Shown here: positions 24,907-35,522 of the stretch, in pieces
Numbering within the stretch: position 1 is the stretch's first letter
Layout of the letters: each line of letters opens with the position of its first letter
From: Mesostigma viride
Taxonomy: Eukaryota; Streptophyta; Mesostigmatophyceae; Mesostigmatales; Mesostigmataceae
Assembly (NCBI GenBank): GCA_009746045.1
Contig: RPFO01000082.1
Location: 4,337,241 to 4,401,240 of the forward strand
Length of the DNA: 64,000 nucleotides
Direction of reading: 5' to 3'
Notes under the pieces: model-generated
The model's database searches: none
Seen by the model: only the letters and a program-made list of their open reading frames with translations
What the model was told of the DNA's origin: nothing
Made by a program: the position numbers and the translations under genes

Positions 24907-25478
24907 TGTTACGCCGCAAGCCTCGGCCTCCACCTCTACCTCTACCCGGCCTGATGCTACCTAAACTAGTTAATCCGCCTCTAGTTAAACCCCTAGCGAA
25001 AGACGAACGAGACGATCCAGATCTCAATGCATTGACATATGTACTACTATAATATGCCATAGGCCATTTAACCAAACCCGTTTACTCCAGGAAAAGAGGA
25101 AGGAAACACAACTACACTGCCGTGACCCAAGCCTATATGTGTTAATTCATTTAACACACGCCGAGTGCCCACACAAGGAGCGGAACGTGCATAAATGGTC
25201 ACCAACGGTCCAACAGGCTCGGGCCGACCTGGCCCTCGCCTTCAAAACCACAGAAACACAGGCAGGTGCACAGATGCACGCTGGTCCACTACATTCTACC
25301 AAAGGATGAGGACCACTAATAAAGTACGCGGCGCGGCGCCCAAAGGCACCCAATGTACCACAGTACTGTTACGAGGACAGTAATGTCCCAATAGGAACTA
25401 CACGTAAACCTAGGGACAACCGAGGCAAGAAACCTAATTTACGTCCGTAACTACAACGAATTGTTACGCGACGTAACA
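24907..25478 (-). repeat. 3' LTR of the chromovirus
   Basis: 572 bp, TGTTAC...GTAACA ends. It is almost identical to 40540-41113; the clear difference is a 2-base indel (caatgcat versus caatgtgcat), which implies a recent insertion. Confidence 0.95.
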
Positions 25479-25497
25479 CCTCCCCCCCCACAAAAGG
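25479..25497 (-). promoter_or_regulatory. Polypurine tract (plus-strand primer)
   Basis: The minus strand reads ccttttgtggggggggagg directly against the TG end of the 3' LTR, the expected place and composition for the reverse-transcription plus-strand primer. Confidence 0.8.
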
Positions 25498-25945
25498 TAG
25501 GGAGCCCTCTCCCTACGCACAGGGAGGAAACCAAAGGGGTAGGAAAACCTAATGCACCCAGCACACACCAACACAGTCGATAGACCATCCCAGATACAAA
25601 GCACCAATAGTTCACACGGTCTCCACCACCACGCCGGGTGGTGTAGGGTTAGCCAGCACCAAGCCTGGTGGGAGGTTCCCCTAACTGCCTGGAACAGAGT
25701 CCTTGCCGGGGGGAGCGGCACTGGGCAGGACACACAGAATAAACACATCGGCACCAAGGACCAAGAACAGCCAATCAACTGGCCAGAATATGAGGGCGAC
25801 TCTATATACCGGAGGGACAACACCCTCAGGTCGGGCCTAAGGCCCTCTATCTAATGGCCATCCGTCTGATAAGTACCACGGGAGGCCAGCAGGACATCCA
25901 GGTACGCCTGGTAGTGAGACACATCCTCAGCATTGTCGTGCCTAT

Positions 25946-27678
25946 CTACAGTGAGGAAAACATCGGCCCACACGCCGTCAGGAAAAAGACCCAGGAAGGC
26001 CCAGTAATACCTATGCTGCGTAAGAACGACCTGGCCCCGGGCCCAACGTCCAGGAAACCACAGGCAAAGAGGCGTAGGAAGGGCTCTACCGCGATCAGGC
26101 AGAGAGCCCGCAGGAGCAGGCGATGGTACCGGATCCGAGGGCGCATACCCGTCGGGAAAAACAGATCTACCAGGGGCTCCACGTTGGACGGCCACAACCG
26201 GATATGCCGAATCTCACGGGAGCGCCACCGACGGGCACACTGTCGCGACCCGAACGTCTCGAGGTAGTCGCTAGCCCGGGGAGGAGGATGACCCCGAGAG
26301 TCCAGACCCTGGCCCGGGATGGGCGCTGGACGACGGGCATCCCACTCTAGGACGGGCTGAAGGACCGTGCTGTACGTGGCACCCGGCACCGCAGGAAACT
26401 CTACCGTAAGGGCATCTGAGGCCATAATGCCCAGAGGCGGAGGGTAAGCCCACTGGAACCCGCCGTAGGTGTCCAAGTCATTGTGGCGCCTAGCCCAGCG
26501 ATACATGACGCGCCGAACCAAGATCTCACCCTGGAACACCGGATCAGCTAAAATAACCATATCGAAAGGAGGCCGATCAGTCTCAACTGGTAGGCCACGG
26601 TCCCGCGGCGCCCGACACACCTGGGAGAAACCGTAGGACATGGGCGAAATGGCAAGCTCGGCGGAGGCGCGCGGCAGGTCACACTGGCGGCAGGCGAGCG
26701 CAGACATACCGTACCCAAAGACAGGCGTGTCGCGCGACTCCGGAGTCGCATGCACCACAGAAGGGGCCCGATCCCGATCGCCCTCTGACAACTCCCGAAG
26801 GGAATCGGCAGCGCGGGTGGCGCGAGGGTCAGAGCCACTGGACCGAACAACCGCAGCCAAAGACCGCGGGGCCGAAGGGACAGGGGCCGACGAAGGGGTA
26901 GGAACCGGCACAGACGCAGACGGCGCCGGTACAACAGGGGGCCGTGTCGGACCCGATGCCGCAGGGGGTCGCGACGGACCCGCCTCCGCCGCTGGTGCGC
27001 CGGGCTCTGGGGGCGGAGCACCACCAGGCCACATGTTGAAAATAGGGCCCGTGGGGACAGGCAATCCGGCATACGACTGGTTACCGTCTAAGCTCCAGTC
27101 AGGCACCGGGATCCTCTGCGGAGGACCGCCCTCCCAAAGCCTGGGAAGACCGCCCGGGTCGCTGAAGAAACCCCGCGAGGGCGGCGCTGACGTGGTGGGC
27201 GGCTCGGACGCGGCGGCGACGGGCGCGGCCGCTGGGACGGTGGACTCGCGCCGAGGCGCAGGTACGTCAGTAGCAGGCGCAGCGGTAGCCGAAGGCGTAG
27301 GAGCCGCAGCAACAGAGGGAACCGCAGCCGCCGAGGGCTCGCGCGGCACAGACGGACCCGTAGACGTCAAGGCGACCGAAGGGGAAGGGGGCACAGCTGC
27401 GGCAGACACCCCACCTGGCGTGGCTGGAGCGTGCGCCTGGGCCGCCATGAAGGCCCCGAAGGCCGCCGTCAGGGACTGGATCTGCGCCTGCATCGCAGAA
27501 ACTGTCGCCGCAAGAGGATCAGGCTCACGACCAGAGCCCAAAGGGGTAGGATCCACCGATGCGCACAGGACCGACCTCGGGGAAGACGGGACAGGGGAAG
27601 GCGCCGACACTGAAGAAGAGGACGCCGCAGGGGAGGCCGAATATTCAGGAGAATACTGGGCCTCTACTGGCGCGCCCG
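25946..27678 (-). pseudogene. 3' part of an extra retrotransposon ORF (downstream of integrase)
   Basis: This frame is the continuation of 33921-33423. If the TA-flanked insertion 27681-33422 is taken out with one TA left, the two pieces join in frame to 743 codons. This piece has a long Pro/Ala/Ser-rich segment (about 250 residues) and then a globular part with FDMVILADPVFQGEILVRRV, MYRWARRHNDLDTYGGFQWA and LLLRALCLIAVEPFLRLFAC. No transmembrane envelope pattern and no known family is recognised. Position after the integrase is where env-like or accessory ORFs occur in gypsy elements. Shadow frames on the plus strand are not genes. Confidence 0.55.
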
Positions 27679-28340
27679 TACAGGGGCAGCTCACGTAGGT
27701 GGGACGCGAGTGGAACACTTTTCACCTAGGAGAGACACCAGGTTCAGGTACGTGGAACAGCCATGTTTCAGGTATTCATGTAAGTGGGACAGGGTAGCTT
27801 TCAAAATTCAGTGTGGTGGGACAGTTACATGTTCAGGTCGGTGGGACAGGCAAATTTTCAATTACATGTAGGTGGGACACATGTTCATACACATACAAAA
27901 CACAGGTTGGTGGGACATGTCCCACCGAGTTGTGTGGCATGGATGTGTAACACCTATAATGCGCTAGTTTCAGCTATACTGTCTGCACTCGTTTCAGTGC
28001 TATATAAACTGTGTCGGAAAGGTCACGGCAAGCCCTACCTAGCCTATTCAAGGTGTGCCAGAAATACGGCAGGCGGGTGCGATTATTAATGACGCAACCG
28101 GCAACCCTAATACCTCCGTTTACAACATGATGGCCAGATATTAAAAACATGAAGGGCAGTTGGGCCCACAGGGAAAAGTCTACATCGCAACAAGGCACCA
28201 TGCGACTCCGTAGTCAGCGATCACAAACGTTTGCTTCACCCTTTCCGTGCGCTTCTGCTCATGCTGTTTAGGGTACCTGCACATAAGAAACGTGCCAAGA
28301 CACACAACCACACACCATAATAATGCATTACAAATGCGAA

Positions 28341-28600
28341 GTACAATGTTGTTGTTGTTGTTGGTGGTTGTTGTTGTTGTGGTGGTGGTGGCGGCGGCGG
28401 CGGCGGTACATGGTGGTGGGGGGGGGTGGGGGGTGGGGTGGGGGTGGGGGTGTGGGGTGTGGGGGGGTGGGGGGTGCGTCCCTGTGTTGTGGTGCGTGTG
28501 CGTGTGACAGTGCATATGTACGCGTGATGCACATGTGATGGGTGATGTGTGATGTGCGATGTGTGATGGGTGATGTGTGATCGATGTGTGATGTGTGATG
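28341..28600. repeat. GTT/GGT/GCG microsatellites and (GATGTGT)n
   Basis: Low-complexity run of (TTG)n, (GTG)n, (GCG)n, G-rich stretches and then tgatgtgtgatg-type repeats within the nested transposon. Confidence 0.9.
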
Positions 28601-28811
28601 TGTGTGTGCTCATACGCCTACTAATATGTTGGCCCATTTGATCATGCCGACGTGACCTGTCGCATGTGTGCGGTAGACATATGTACTGCATGCTACCTAG
28701 TCACACATGGCATGGGTTTGCAGAGTTACATACAGAGTGTACATTCTTGTCACATAAATGGTCCAGTATATCTTGGAGCCAAATGCATGCAACCCATGCA
28801 ACGATACTTAC

Positions 28812-29089
28812 TTGACCACCATGCGCCAGTGGTTGTCATACTTCTTTGCATACGGGTCCTGTGGGTCAGGGTTTCCGTAGTACGTCAGGCCGTCACCATA
28901 CAAGGTGAAAACCTGGTATTTGGCCCAGTCCGCCGTTGTCAGCACCTCGGCATGCTTTGCCACAGTGCGCTGTGGCGGAAGCTCGAGAGGAGGGAGAGAA
29001 GGCTTGGACTTTTTCTTGGCTGGGCGGGTGGCCTGATCCGTTGGTGGTGGTGCTCCCGCGGCTGGGTTGCCGACCCCTGCTGCCCCCAC
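28812..29089 (-). CDS. Probable second exon of nested transposon gene
   Basis: The minus-strand frame is Pro/Lys-rich, then contains VLTTADWAKYQVFTLYGDGL and YYGNPDPQDPYAKKYDNHWR and runs to a consensus GTAAGT donor at 28811. The acceptor is not certain. It lies downstream of the DNA-binding exon on the same strand and may belong to the same gene. No family is recognised. Confidence 0.4.
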
Positions 29090-29478
29090 CTGGTCGGCTG
29101 CCCCCCCCTTCCCACCACGTCAGCTGCCTCACATCCGGCCTTGTCCCAGGTTGCCTTCACTGCTCCAGCCTTCTTGCATCATGAGCAATATCTTTCAAAT
29201 AAAGGGGGGGCAGCTGGGATATCGCCAAGAAATGAGCAAGACTGCTAGTTTCCAACCCTTACATAATTCATGATCACCCGTTGCTGGGTGGTTACGCTGC
29301 ATCATTTGGCTGCATGCAACGAAGAAGACCATTACATACTTTCGGCTCTTCCACGTCAAATTCTCACGGGGCCGGGCTGCATGCATACTCATGAAACAAT
29401 CGAAACTCAGCAAACTAGTGCGACATGTACAAAATGCAGCAGGAAAAATACCGACAATTATGATGGAAATAAACTTAC

Positions 29479-29781
29479 GCGCACAAGCGCGCGGTTGACC
29501 ATGTACCCCTTGCTCCGATACTCGCGAATCTCAGTGGCCACCTCTTTCTCCACCAAGGGAAACTTGGCCGTAGTCGGGTTTCTGACACGACTTGGGCACT
29601 TCTTCCCCGCTAGCTTGGGGTTGTCTGCTGCAGCCTTGATGGCCGCCTCCTCTGTGAGCATGCGGTTGAAGGTTGAAATCGGGATGGGGGGGTCGCTAGT
29701 TTTGCAGAATTGGCGCTGCGACAATCCGCTCTCGTGAAAGGCGTCCAGAATCTTCCGCTTGGTGCGCATATCCCTGAACAT
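29479..29781 (-). CDS. CENP-B/pogo-like transposase DNA-binding domain (first exon)
   Basis: 101 codons from ATG 29781 to a GTAAGT donor at 29478. It has two helix-turn-helix halves. The first is KRKILDAFHESGLSQRQFC followed by PISTFNRML, the CENP-B N-terminal pattern. The second is FPLVEKEVATEIREYRSKGY then MVNRALVR, the CENP-B-type HTH pattern (E-x3-L/V-x2-W/I-x4-R-x2-G-x2-V). Such pairs are the DNA-binding part of pogo/Tigger transposases, which agrees with the TA target duplication of the surrounding element. The catalytic DDE part is not seen. Confidence 0.6.
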
Positions 29782-30312
29782 GTAATTTCATCTCGCGGCG
29801 CACGGCTTACTTTTTCGCCCTTGTCAGCTGGTTTGTCGGAGTTAACCAGCCCCGCTTCTGATGCCGTGGTTAGCCCTGCCTGTCGTAGTTGCTTTTCCCT
29901 CGTCCTCGGTGACATGCGGCACAAGAAAGCTTGCAGGTCCAGACCTGCGGGGGCCGGGCATCACGCGAGCCGCCGACAGCTGGCCCTGCGGATGATGGAC
30001 TGCACTCCGGCTCGCCTGACCCGCTCGCCATAGCGGCTCACCGTATATAGTTAGAGACCTCAGACCACGGATGCAGTCACGTGTTCAATAATTAGTTAAT
30101 TGATCATTAACTGATGCAGCTGACTAGCACTCTCTAACAAAAGTCACGTGCCAACGTACTGTACGTAGCCAGCGTGTGCCTCTCTCACCTCCTTACAGTA
30201 TACCATGTTAATTACGCCGGCAGAAGGGGAATTCATAAGGTGGGGCGCCTACAGTGCCACGTGTACTGATGTACGGTTATTGTGGATGCGACAGCCCACC
30301 GACCAACACAGC

Positions 30313-30740
30313 AAGGTGGGCCACCTGTTCCACGTACTCAGATTTTGGAAGAGCCAGTCCCACCAACGCAGCAACTCAACGCAGCAAGGTGGGGCACCTG
30401 TTCCACGTACTCAGATTTTGGATGGGACTGTTCCACCTACGCAGCAAGGTGGGGCACCTGTTCCTCGTACTCAGATTTTGGATGGGACTGTTCCACATAC
30501 GCAGCAAGGTGGGCCACATGTTCCACGTACTCGGATTTTGGATGGGACTGTCCCACCTACGCGGCAAGGTGGGGCACCTGTTCCACGTACTCAGATTGTG
30601 GTTGAGACCGTCCCACAGGCGCATACAGCCCACTTCCACGGCTACGTGGTACGCGAACCGTCCCACTTTCACGGCTAAGTGGTACGCGAACCGTCCCACT
30701 TTCACGGCTACGTAGTACGCAAACGTCCCACTTCCACGTG
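30313..30740. repeat. 60-bp and 35-bp tandem repeats inside nested transposon
   Basis: Units starting aaggtggggcacctgttcca at 30313 (73-bp variant), 30386, 30446, 30506 and 30566 (60 bp each), followed by three approximately 35-bp units (cacttccacggctacgtggt-like) to 30740. All contain GTCCCAC/GTGGGAC cores like the subterminal motifs of the element. Confidence 0.9.
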
Positions 30741-30790
30741 GTGTGGGAACAGCCCAAGTACCCGTGAGGCGGTGTACTGTACTGTGTACA

Positions 30791-30973
30791 TATACATTAA
30801 AAATATAATTACTTACAGCAGAGTGAAATCACTCAAACCAAAGCAAACGCCCAGCTATAAACCTATATACAGAGCCATGTCAAAGCTCTATACTACGATA
30901 AGACCAATGGAAACGCCTAACGGGAGGAACCTAATAGCCCTGCTGCACCGCAAAATCAGCCCGCGTACGGCGG
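30791..30973 (-). repeat. Repeat family G, 3' end of an unknown coding unit (copy 1)
   Basis: This 183-bp segment recurs inverted at 36483-36668. On its sense (minus) strand both copies hold ...TRADFAVQQGY and a TAG stop, then a shared 3' tail ending in an A/T-rich run. The frame here continues upstream to about 31150, with WTSYWRQRLSVALTRAMADI before the shared part. This looks like the 3' end of a retroelement or gene dispersed twice. Confidence 0.6.
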
Positions 30974-31294
30974 AGCATGATGTCAGCCATGGCCCGAGTC
31001 AGCGCCACCGACAAGCGCTGACGCCAATATGACGTCCAGGTCCGCGCCGACCATGGGGCCCGCTGGCCCTCCAGGTCCAGCCGGTCCTCCCGGAGCCGGC
31101 AACACTCCTTGAAGAAGGCGGAGGTCAGGGGCCCCATGGACATATACACACAAGTGGTCACATATCACTACCAAGACCTATATTTCACTACACCGCACAT
31201 ACGTATTGTATATAATTCGACGTGGCTTTATTATCAGGTATCGTTAACTGCATAAATACTTGCACTACGTGAGCAGCTAGCGGTACAATATAGC

Positions 31295-31840
31295 TTGTTT
31301 TTCTTCTTGAAACAATGGATTAAAGCGCTTCATCATGGTTCAGAGGCAGATTCGGAGGCTGCTTATGAGGCAGCTTCCGGGGCCTCTACACCGGTGAAGG
31401 TCCAGCCCAGCGTTGATGTTGATGATGAGTTGAACTCCACCCCAGACCTAGCGTCCTCTACAAATGATGAGGACATAAGTACCAAGGCATCGCCTTCAGG
31501 TCTTACAGTGATCCAGGAAGAACAACCAGCTTCTGCATCCTTGGCTTCTGAGACTCACAACCGGCAAGGGAATGAAGCGGAGGCCGTTTTGGCAAGAACA
31601 GATTCCGGGGGGTCTTCAGATTCCGGGGATTCGGAGAAGTTTTGGTAGCTGGTGCGCACCCAGAAAGGCATTCTCTTACCGACCAAGAAGCCGGGGCAGT
31701 TTCTACACGTCGCAGCTGGTTCAAGCTCTGAGCCCAGCGATTCAAGTTCTGAGGATAATGAAGGGAATTCCAGTGACGAAGAGTGGTCCGTGGACGTCAG
31801 CTCTGGTCAACCCGATGTCGGTTCTTTGCAAATATGACTG
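31295..31840 (+). pseudogene. Acidic Ser-rich open frame with one in-frame TAG
   Basis: The frame 31295-31645 ends at TAG (31646-31648) and continues open in the same frame to 31840. Both halves are Ser/Asp/Glu-rich (for example GSSDSGDSEKFW before and SSSEPSDSSSEDNEGNSSDE after), so it is one protein with a stop inside. It has no ATG at the 5' end, so the true start or an upstream exon is unknown. No family is recognised. Confidence 0.4.
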
Positions 31841-32660
31841 AACACAGGTGCGTGATTCAGAATCCTTCCAATCACGAATCCCGTTGCTGGGTTCCCCATG
31901 ATGGCCATTGTGCTGATGCTTAAAGGGTTTTCGCATGAGTAAATGTGAGGCCATGTGCATTATAACCGCGTTGTTCAGTTTGGGGTAATTCCAAGTGTGG
32001 GCACAAAGTTTGCGCATTCATTCATTGTGTTCATGTAGTTCTGTTTTGTGCAACCATGCACTACATGCAGGCTGCAGGCTAGGCGTATTGTGTTGATGGA
32101 CAGTTTTTTGCAAGCACGATCGAATGCGAGGCCTTGTGAATTTTAATACCTGCGTGGACGTCATAGGCAATCATGCATACATGGGCGTGTGCATAATAAA
32201 AATGCTGTCAATTTTCACAACCATACACGTGCAGGCACACACATGGCCGTGTGGATGATGTGAAATTTTTTGCCACCATGTATATGCATGGCCATGAGGT
32301 GCGGCATGGTTATTCATGATTCCTTACTTGAAAATCTGGCACCCTTTTTACACCATTACAACAACCATGGATGCATTCTCTTGCCCACATCTTGCTAGCA
32401 CGGTAATTGTTTGAGTCAATCTTTTATGATCCTAATCCAAAGCTTCCGAGTTATGACGTGGTTGTACATGTGCATCACTTGGATTATGGCGATTGCAGAC
32501 CCAGTCATCAAGTTTCGCACGTACGAGCGCTTGGCTGACCTGGAGCCTGTTGTCTTGTACATGATTGCCCGAATTCTCCCGATTTCTGGCCTGCGCAGGT
32601 TGTCTCCTTGATGATGGCGGTGGCGACTGCACCACGATGTCATTTCTTATCGTGGTGTTG
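31841..32660. other. No gene seen
   Basis: AT-rich spacer with scattered catgtg/catgca words; short frames only. Confidence 0.4.
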
Positions 32661-32673
32661 TTATGTTGTTGTT

Positions 32674-32940
32674 ATATGGTGGGGGTGGGGGTGGGGGTGG
32701 GGGTGGGGGTGGGGGTGGGGGTGGGGGTGGGGGTGGGGGTGGGGGGGGGGGTGGGGGTGGGTGGGGTGGGTGGGGTGGGGGTGGGGGTGGGGGTGGTGGG
32801 TGGGGGTGGGGGTGGGGGTGGGGGGTGGGAAGTGGGGTGAAGTGGGGTGAAGTGGGGTGAAGTGGGGTGAAGTGGGGTGAAGTGGGGTGAAGTGGGGTGA
32901 AGTGGGGTGAAGTGGGGTGAAGTGGGGTGGGGGTGGGGGG
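32674..32940. repeat. (GGGGGT)n and (AAGTGGGGTG)n G-rich satellite
   Basis: About 150 bp of GGGGGT-type hexamers pass into nine or ten decamers gtgaagtggg. Runs of five G spaced by one T on the plus strand are strong G-quadruplex candidates. Confidence 0.95.
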
Positions 32941-33422
32941 TTCTAACCCCACCCCCATGCATCATATAACAATAACAATGTTGTCATACAAATCTGCAAG
33001 AACTACCATATTTGCACTTGATTGATTTAATTTCCAGCGTATTATCGGTTGCACACAGATCAAGTGTCCCTACGCCATGAGCAAACGTGCAGAATAGGTA
33101 GCATGCCCCATAGGAGTAATAGGGACATGTATGTATAACATATGTAGGAGTATGACACATAGAGCCCATATGTGCGTAGCCACTACATTCAGGAAGGTGG
33201 GACACATAGAAACATACAGTTAGGTGGGACACAGCTTCAAGTTCGGGTAGGTGAGACAGACCTGTATCACAAATGCCGGTAGGTGGGACACCATGTTTTT
33301 CCAAATTCAACAAGGTGGGACATAATTTCAGTTAGGTGGGACACCTGAACATGTCCCGCTTTGCTGAATTTGTCCCACCTACCGGAGTTGGAACACTGTC
33401 CCACCTACGTGAGCTGCCCCTG

Positions 33423-33921
33423 TAGGAGTAGGGTCGCCCAATCCTACGTCCGCTGTCTGGTCTGCTATCTCCATGAACTCTACTGCCCGTAGAAGGTCGC
33501 AGGGGTTCTCATCTACTTCCGCATCACCCTCGGCCGGGAGCCAGGGGAACACCTCCCGTAGGCAGGCGCGGCCCACAGGGGTAGAAAGGTAGGAAAAAAC
33601 CCGGGGGCACTGGAGAACCGCAGCTATCTGTCCTATGGCTGGACAGCGGGAGCCACATCCTAACAAACAGTGCCCGGCATCATCGAACCCGTGCAAAACA
33701 AGCTGGTGCGGTTCATCAGGGGAAGGACCGTACCACGTGACCGTGAAGAGAGCAGCCCTGACTAAACTCGCATGTTGGGCCTGGAGGGCCGGCTGCACGA
33801 AGCCGCCCGGAAAACTGGACCGTGACACCCAGCGGCCCGGAAGGGCCTCGAAGTACAGCTCAGGGTCCGGTAGGGGCGAGGACGGCAGCGGGCTCTCAGC
33901 CGGAGGGGTAGGCTCTGACAT
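33423..33921 (-). pseudogene. 5' part of the extra retrotransposon ORF
   Basis: Starts at ATG 33921 (MSEPTPPAES), 77 bases after the integrase stop. It is Pro/Ser-rich and then has LPDPELYFEALPGRWVSRSS, ALFTVTWYGPSP and GHCLLGCGSRCPAIGQIAAV. The frame is interrupted at the TA target (33423-33424) of the nested transposon and continues in frame at 27678. It encodes no protease, RT or integrase motif and no known family. Confidence 0.55.
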
Positions 33922-33997
33922 GACGGCTGCGGAGGGGAGGGGACAACCAACCACCCGTCGACAGCAGACATAAAATAAGAGAGGAGAAGGTCTACAA

Positions 33998-34945
33998 CTA
34001 GAGCTTGTGCAGGGTTTTATATTCCTGCAGCAGGCGACTACACCCATCTAGCTCACTCTCTGTATACCAGACCTTATCTACTTCACTACGAGCATACATC
34101 CACTTCACCTTATACTGACGCTGGGTACCGCGGCCCTTTTTGATATCTCTATGGGCCACGATGCTTTCTACTTCGTCTTCTACTTCCCCAGTGTCAGGGT
34201 TATGCTCTAAAGGGGCAGGCGCTAGCTCTCTACCAGCGAACGTACTAGGGTGGTACAGTTTCAGCTGGCTTCTATGAAAGGTGTTTGAATGTGTCTGCCA
34301 AGAGGTAGGGATATCGACTTTATATAAGAAATTTCCTACTCTAGACAACACATGGAAGGGTCCTAAGAAGGCGGGCCTAAGTTTGACCTTAAGTTCTGCT
34401 TCAAACTTATGAGCAAAACGGCCAACACGGGGGCCTTCTACTAATACTAGATCTCCTATTTCTATCTCAGGTGCTCTTCTATCTAAGGAGGCACGCAACC
34501 TAGCAAGGTACTTAGACTGAGCTTTTTGGTATCCTGTGATCGCGTGGTCATGAGCAGTTTTCATTCTATCTAGTAAGGACTGTACACCTTCTTCAGTATC
34601 TCGGGACACATCATCCTTGTCCCGTAGAGGGCTAGCTAAGAGAGAGGTAGGAGTAAGAGGCTGTCTACCAGTATCTAGGAAGAAGGGCGTATATCCATGC
34701 GCAGCTTGGGGACAGTTGTTGAGGGAGAATTCTACCAAACATAAATAATCCTCCCAATCACTTCCCGAGCCATTAACATAGTGCCTAAGCGCTTCTTCCA
34801 CTACCCTATTAAGACGCTCTACTAAATGAGAGGAGGAGGAGTGGTAGGCAGTACCGTAGGTAACCTTGGTACCGATGGCAGCGAAAAACTGCTGCCAAAA
34901 ATCTGAGGTAAATAACTTATCCTTATCACTAATAAACTGCCTATA
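33998..34945 (-). pseudogene. Integrase core (C-terminal part) and chromodomain
   Basis: The frame contains FISDKDKLFTSDFWQQFF (second catalytic Asp region), then TYGTAYHSSSSHLVERLNRV with the Glu of the D,D-35-E triad, then WEDYLCLVEFSLNNCPQAAH and the GPF-type segment AFLGPFHVLSRVGNFLYKVD. The end is a chromodomain, VESIVAHRDIKKGRGTQRQY then KVKWMYAR and KVWYTESEL, a family feature that directs insertion to chosen chromatin. The last stop is at 33998-34000. A frame break separates it from the upstream integrase part. Confidence 0.8.
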
Positions 34946-34946
34946 C

Positions 34947-35522
34947 TCAAACCATGATATCTGTATACATTATTGAGGTATAGGCGTGCGCAGTCACGTG
35001 AGCTGTGAGTTCTAAAGGACACGGCACGAGATGGCACATACGAGTAAAACGATCTATGAACACAAGGATCTGGGCATTGCCCCTATCATTCTTTCTAAAA
35101 GGTCCTACAAAATCCATCATGATAGAATCCCACGGCATGATGGGGTCAGGCAAGGTCCTAGGTTCTGCTATCTGTCCTACGTTATAGGGTTTCATCTCCT
35201 GGCAAGATTGACAAGTTCTAACATACTCATCTACATCCTTATAAAGGGAAGGCCAGTAATAAGAGCGGGCTACTAGGTCCCGTACCCGTTTACCACCCTG
35301 ATGAGCAGCTAAGTCATGCAACTCAAAGAGCAAGGAGGAGCGACAGATAGGAGGGACATACAGGCGCCATTGAGGGGGAGAATCTGCTATCTGCACATAC
35401 AAAAACCCACCTACAAATTTACAAGGGTGCTTGCCTAATTGTTGGGGATGTGCAGCAATGGCAGCTAATGCTTCCGGCTCAGTGGCCGTAAATCTACTAA
35501 TAAGACGTTCAAGATCAGAGGT
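34947..35522 (-). pseudogene. RNase H/integrase junction, zinc-binding domain and start of integrase core
   Basis: Minus-strand frame with the HHCC integrase zinc finger (H-D-L-A-A-H ... C-Q-S-C in LHDLAAHQGGKRVRDLVARS and YVRTCQSCQEMKP) and the first core Asp in IMPWDSIMMDFVGPF, then VFIDRFTRMCHLVPC. The frame is lost near 34947 (an indel). Upstream it is cut by the family A array at 35523. Confidence 0.8.

Larger units (their letters stand above)
27681..33422. mobile_element. Nested DNA transposon, pogo/Tc1-mariner type (25-bp TIR, TA duplication)
   Basis: Perfect 25-bp inverted termini lie at 27681-27705 and 33398-33422 (caggggcagctcacgtaggt plus gggac). The flanking TA at 27679-27680 and 33423-33424 is the duplicated target typical of Tc1/mariner elements. 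Both ends carry many GGTGGGACA motifs, seven or more at each side, likely transposase-binding sites. Inside on the minus strand is a CENP-B/pogo-like DNA-binding exon (29479-29781) and a second exon (28812-29089). A DDE catalytic domain was not found, so the copy may be non-autonomous or rearranged. Confidence 0.8.

Noticed and set aside
26640-27698. 352-codon plus-strand ORF
   Set aside because: It is the antisense shadow of the Pro/Ala-rich minus-strand retrotransposon ORF, open because of GC bias.
25946-33921. Envelope gene of a retrovirus-like element
   Set aside because: No signal peptide, clear transmembrane pair or fusion-type pattern; only the position is env-like.
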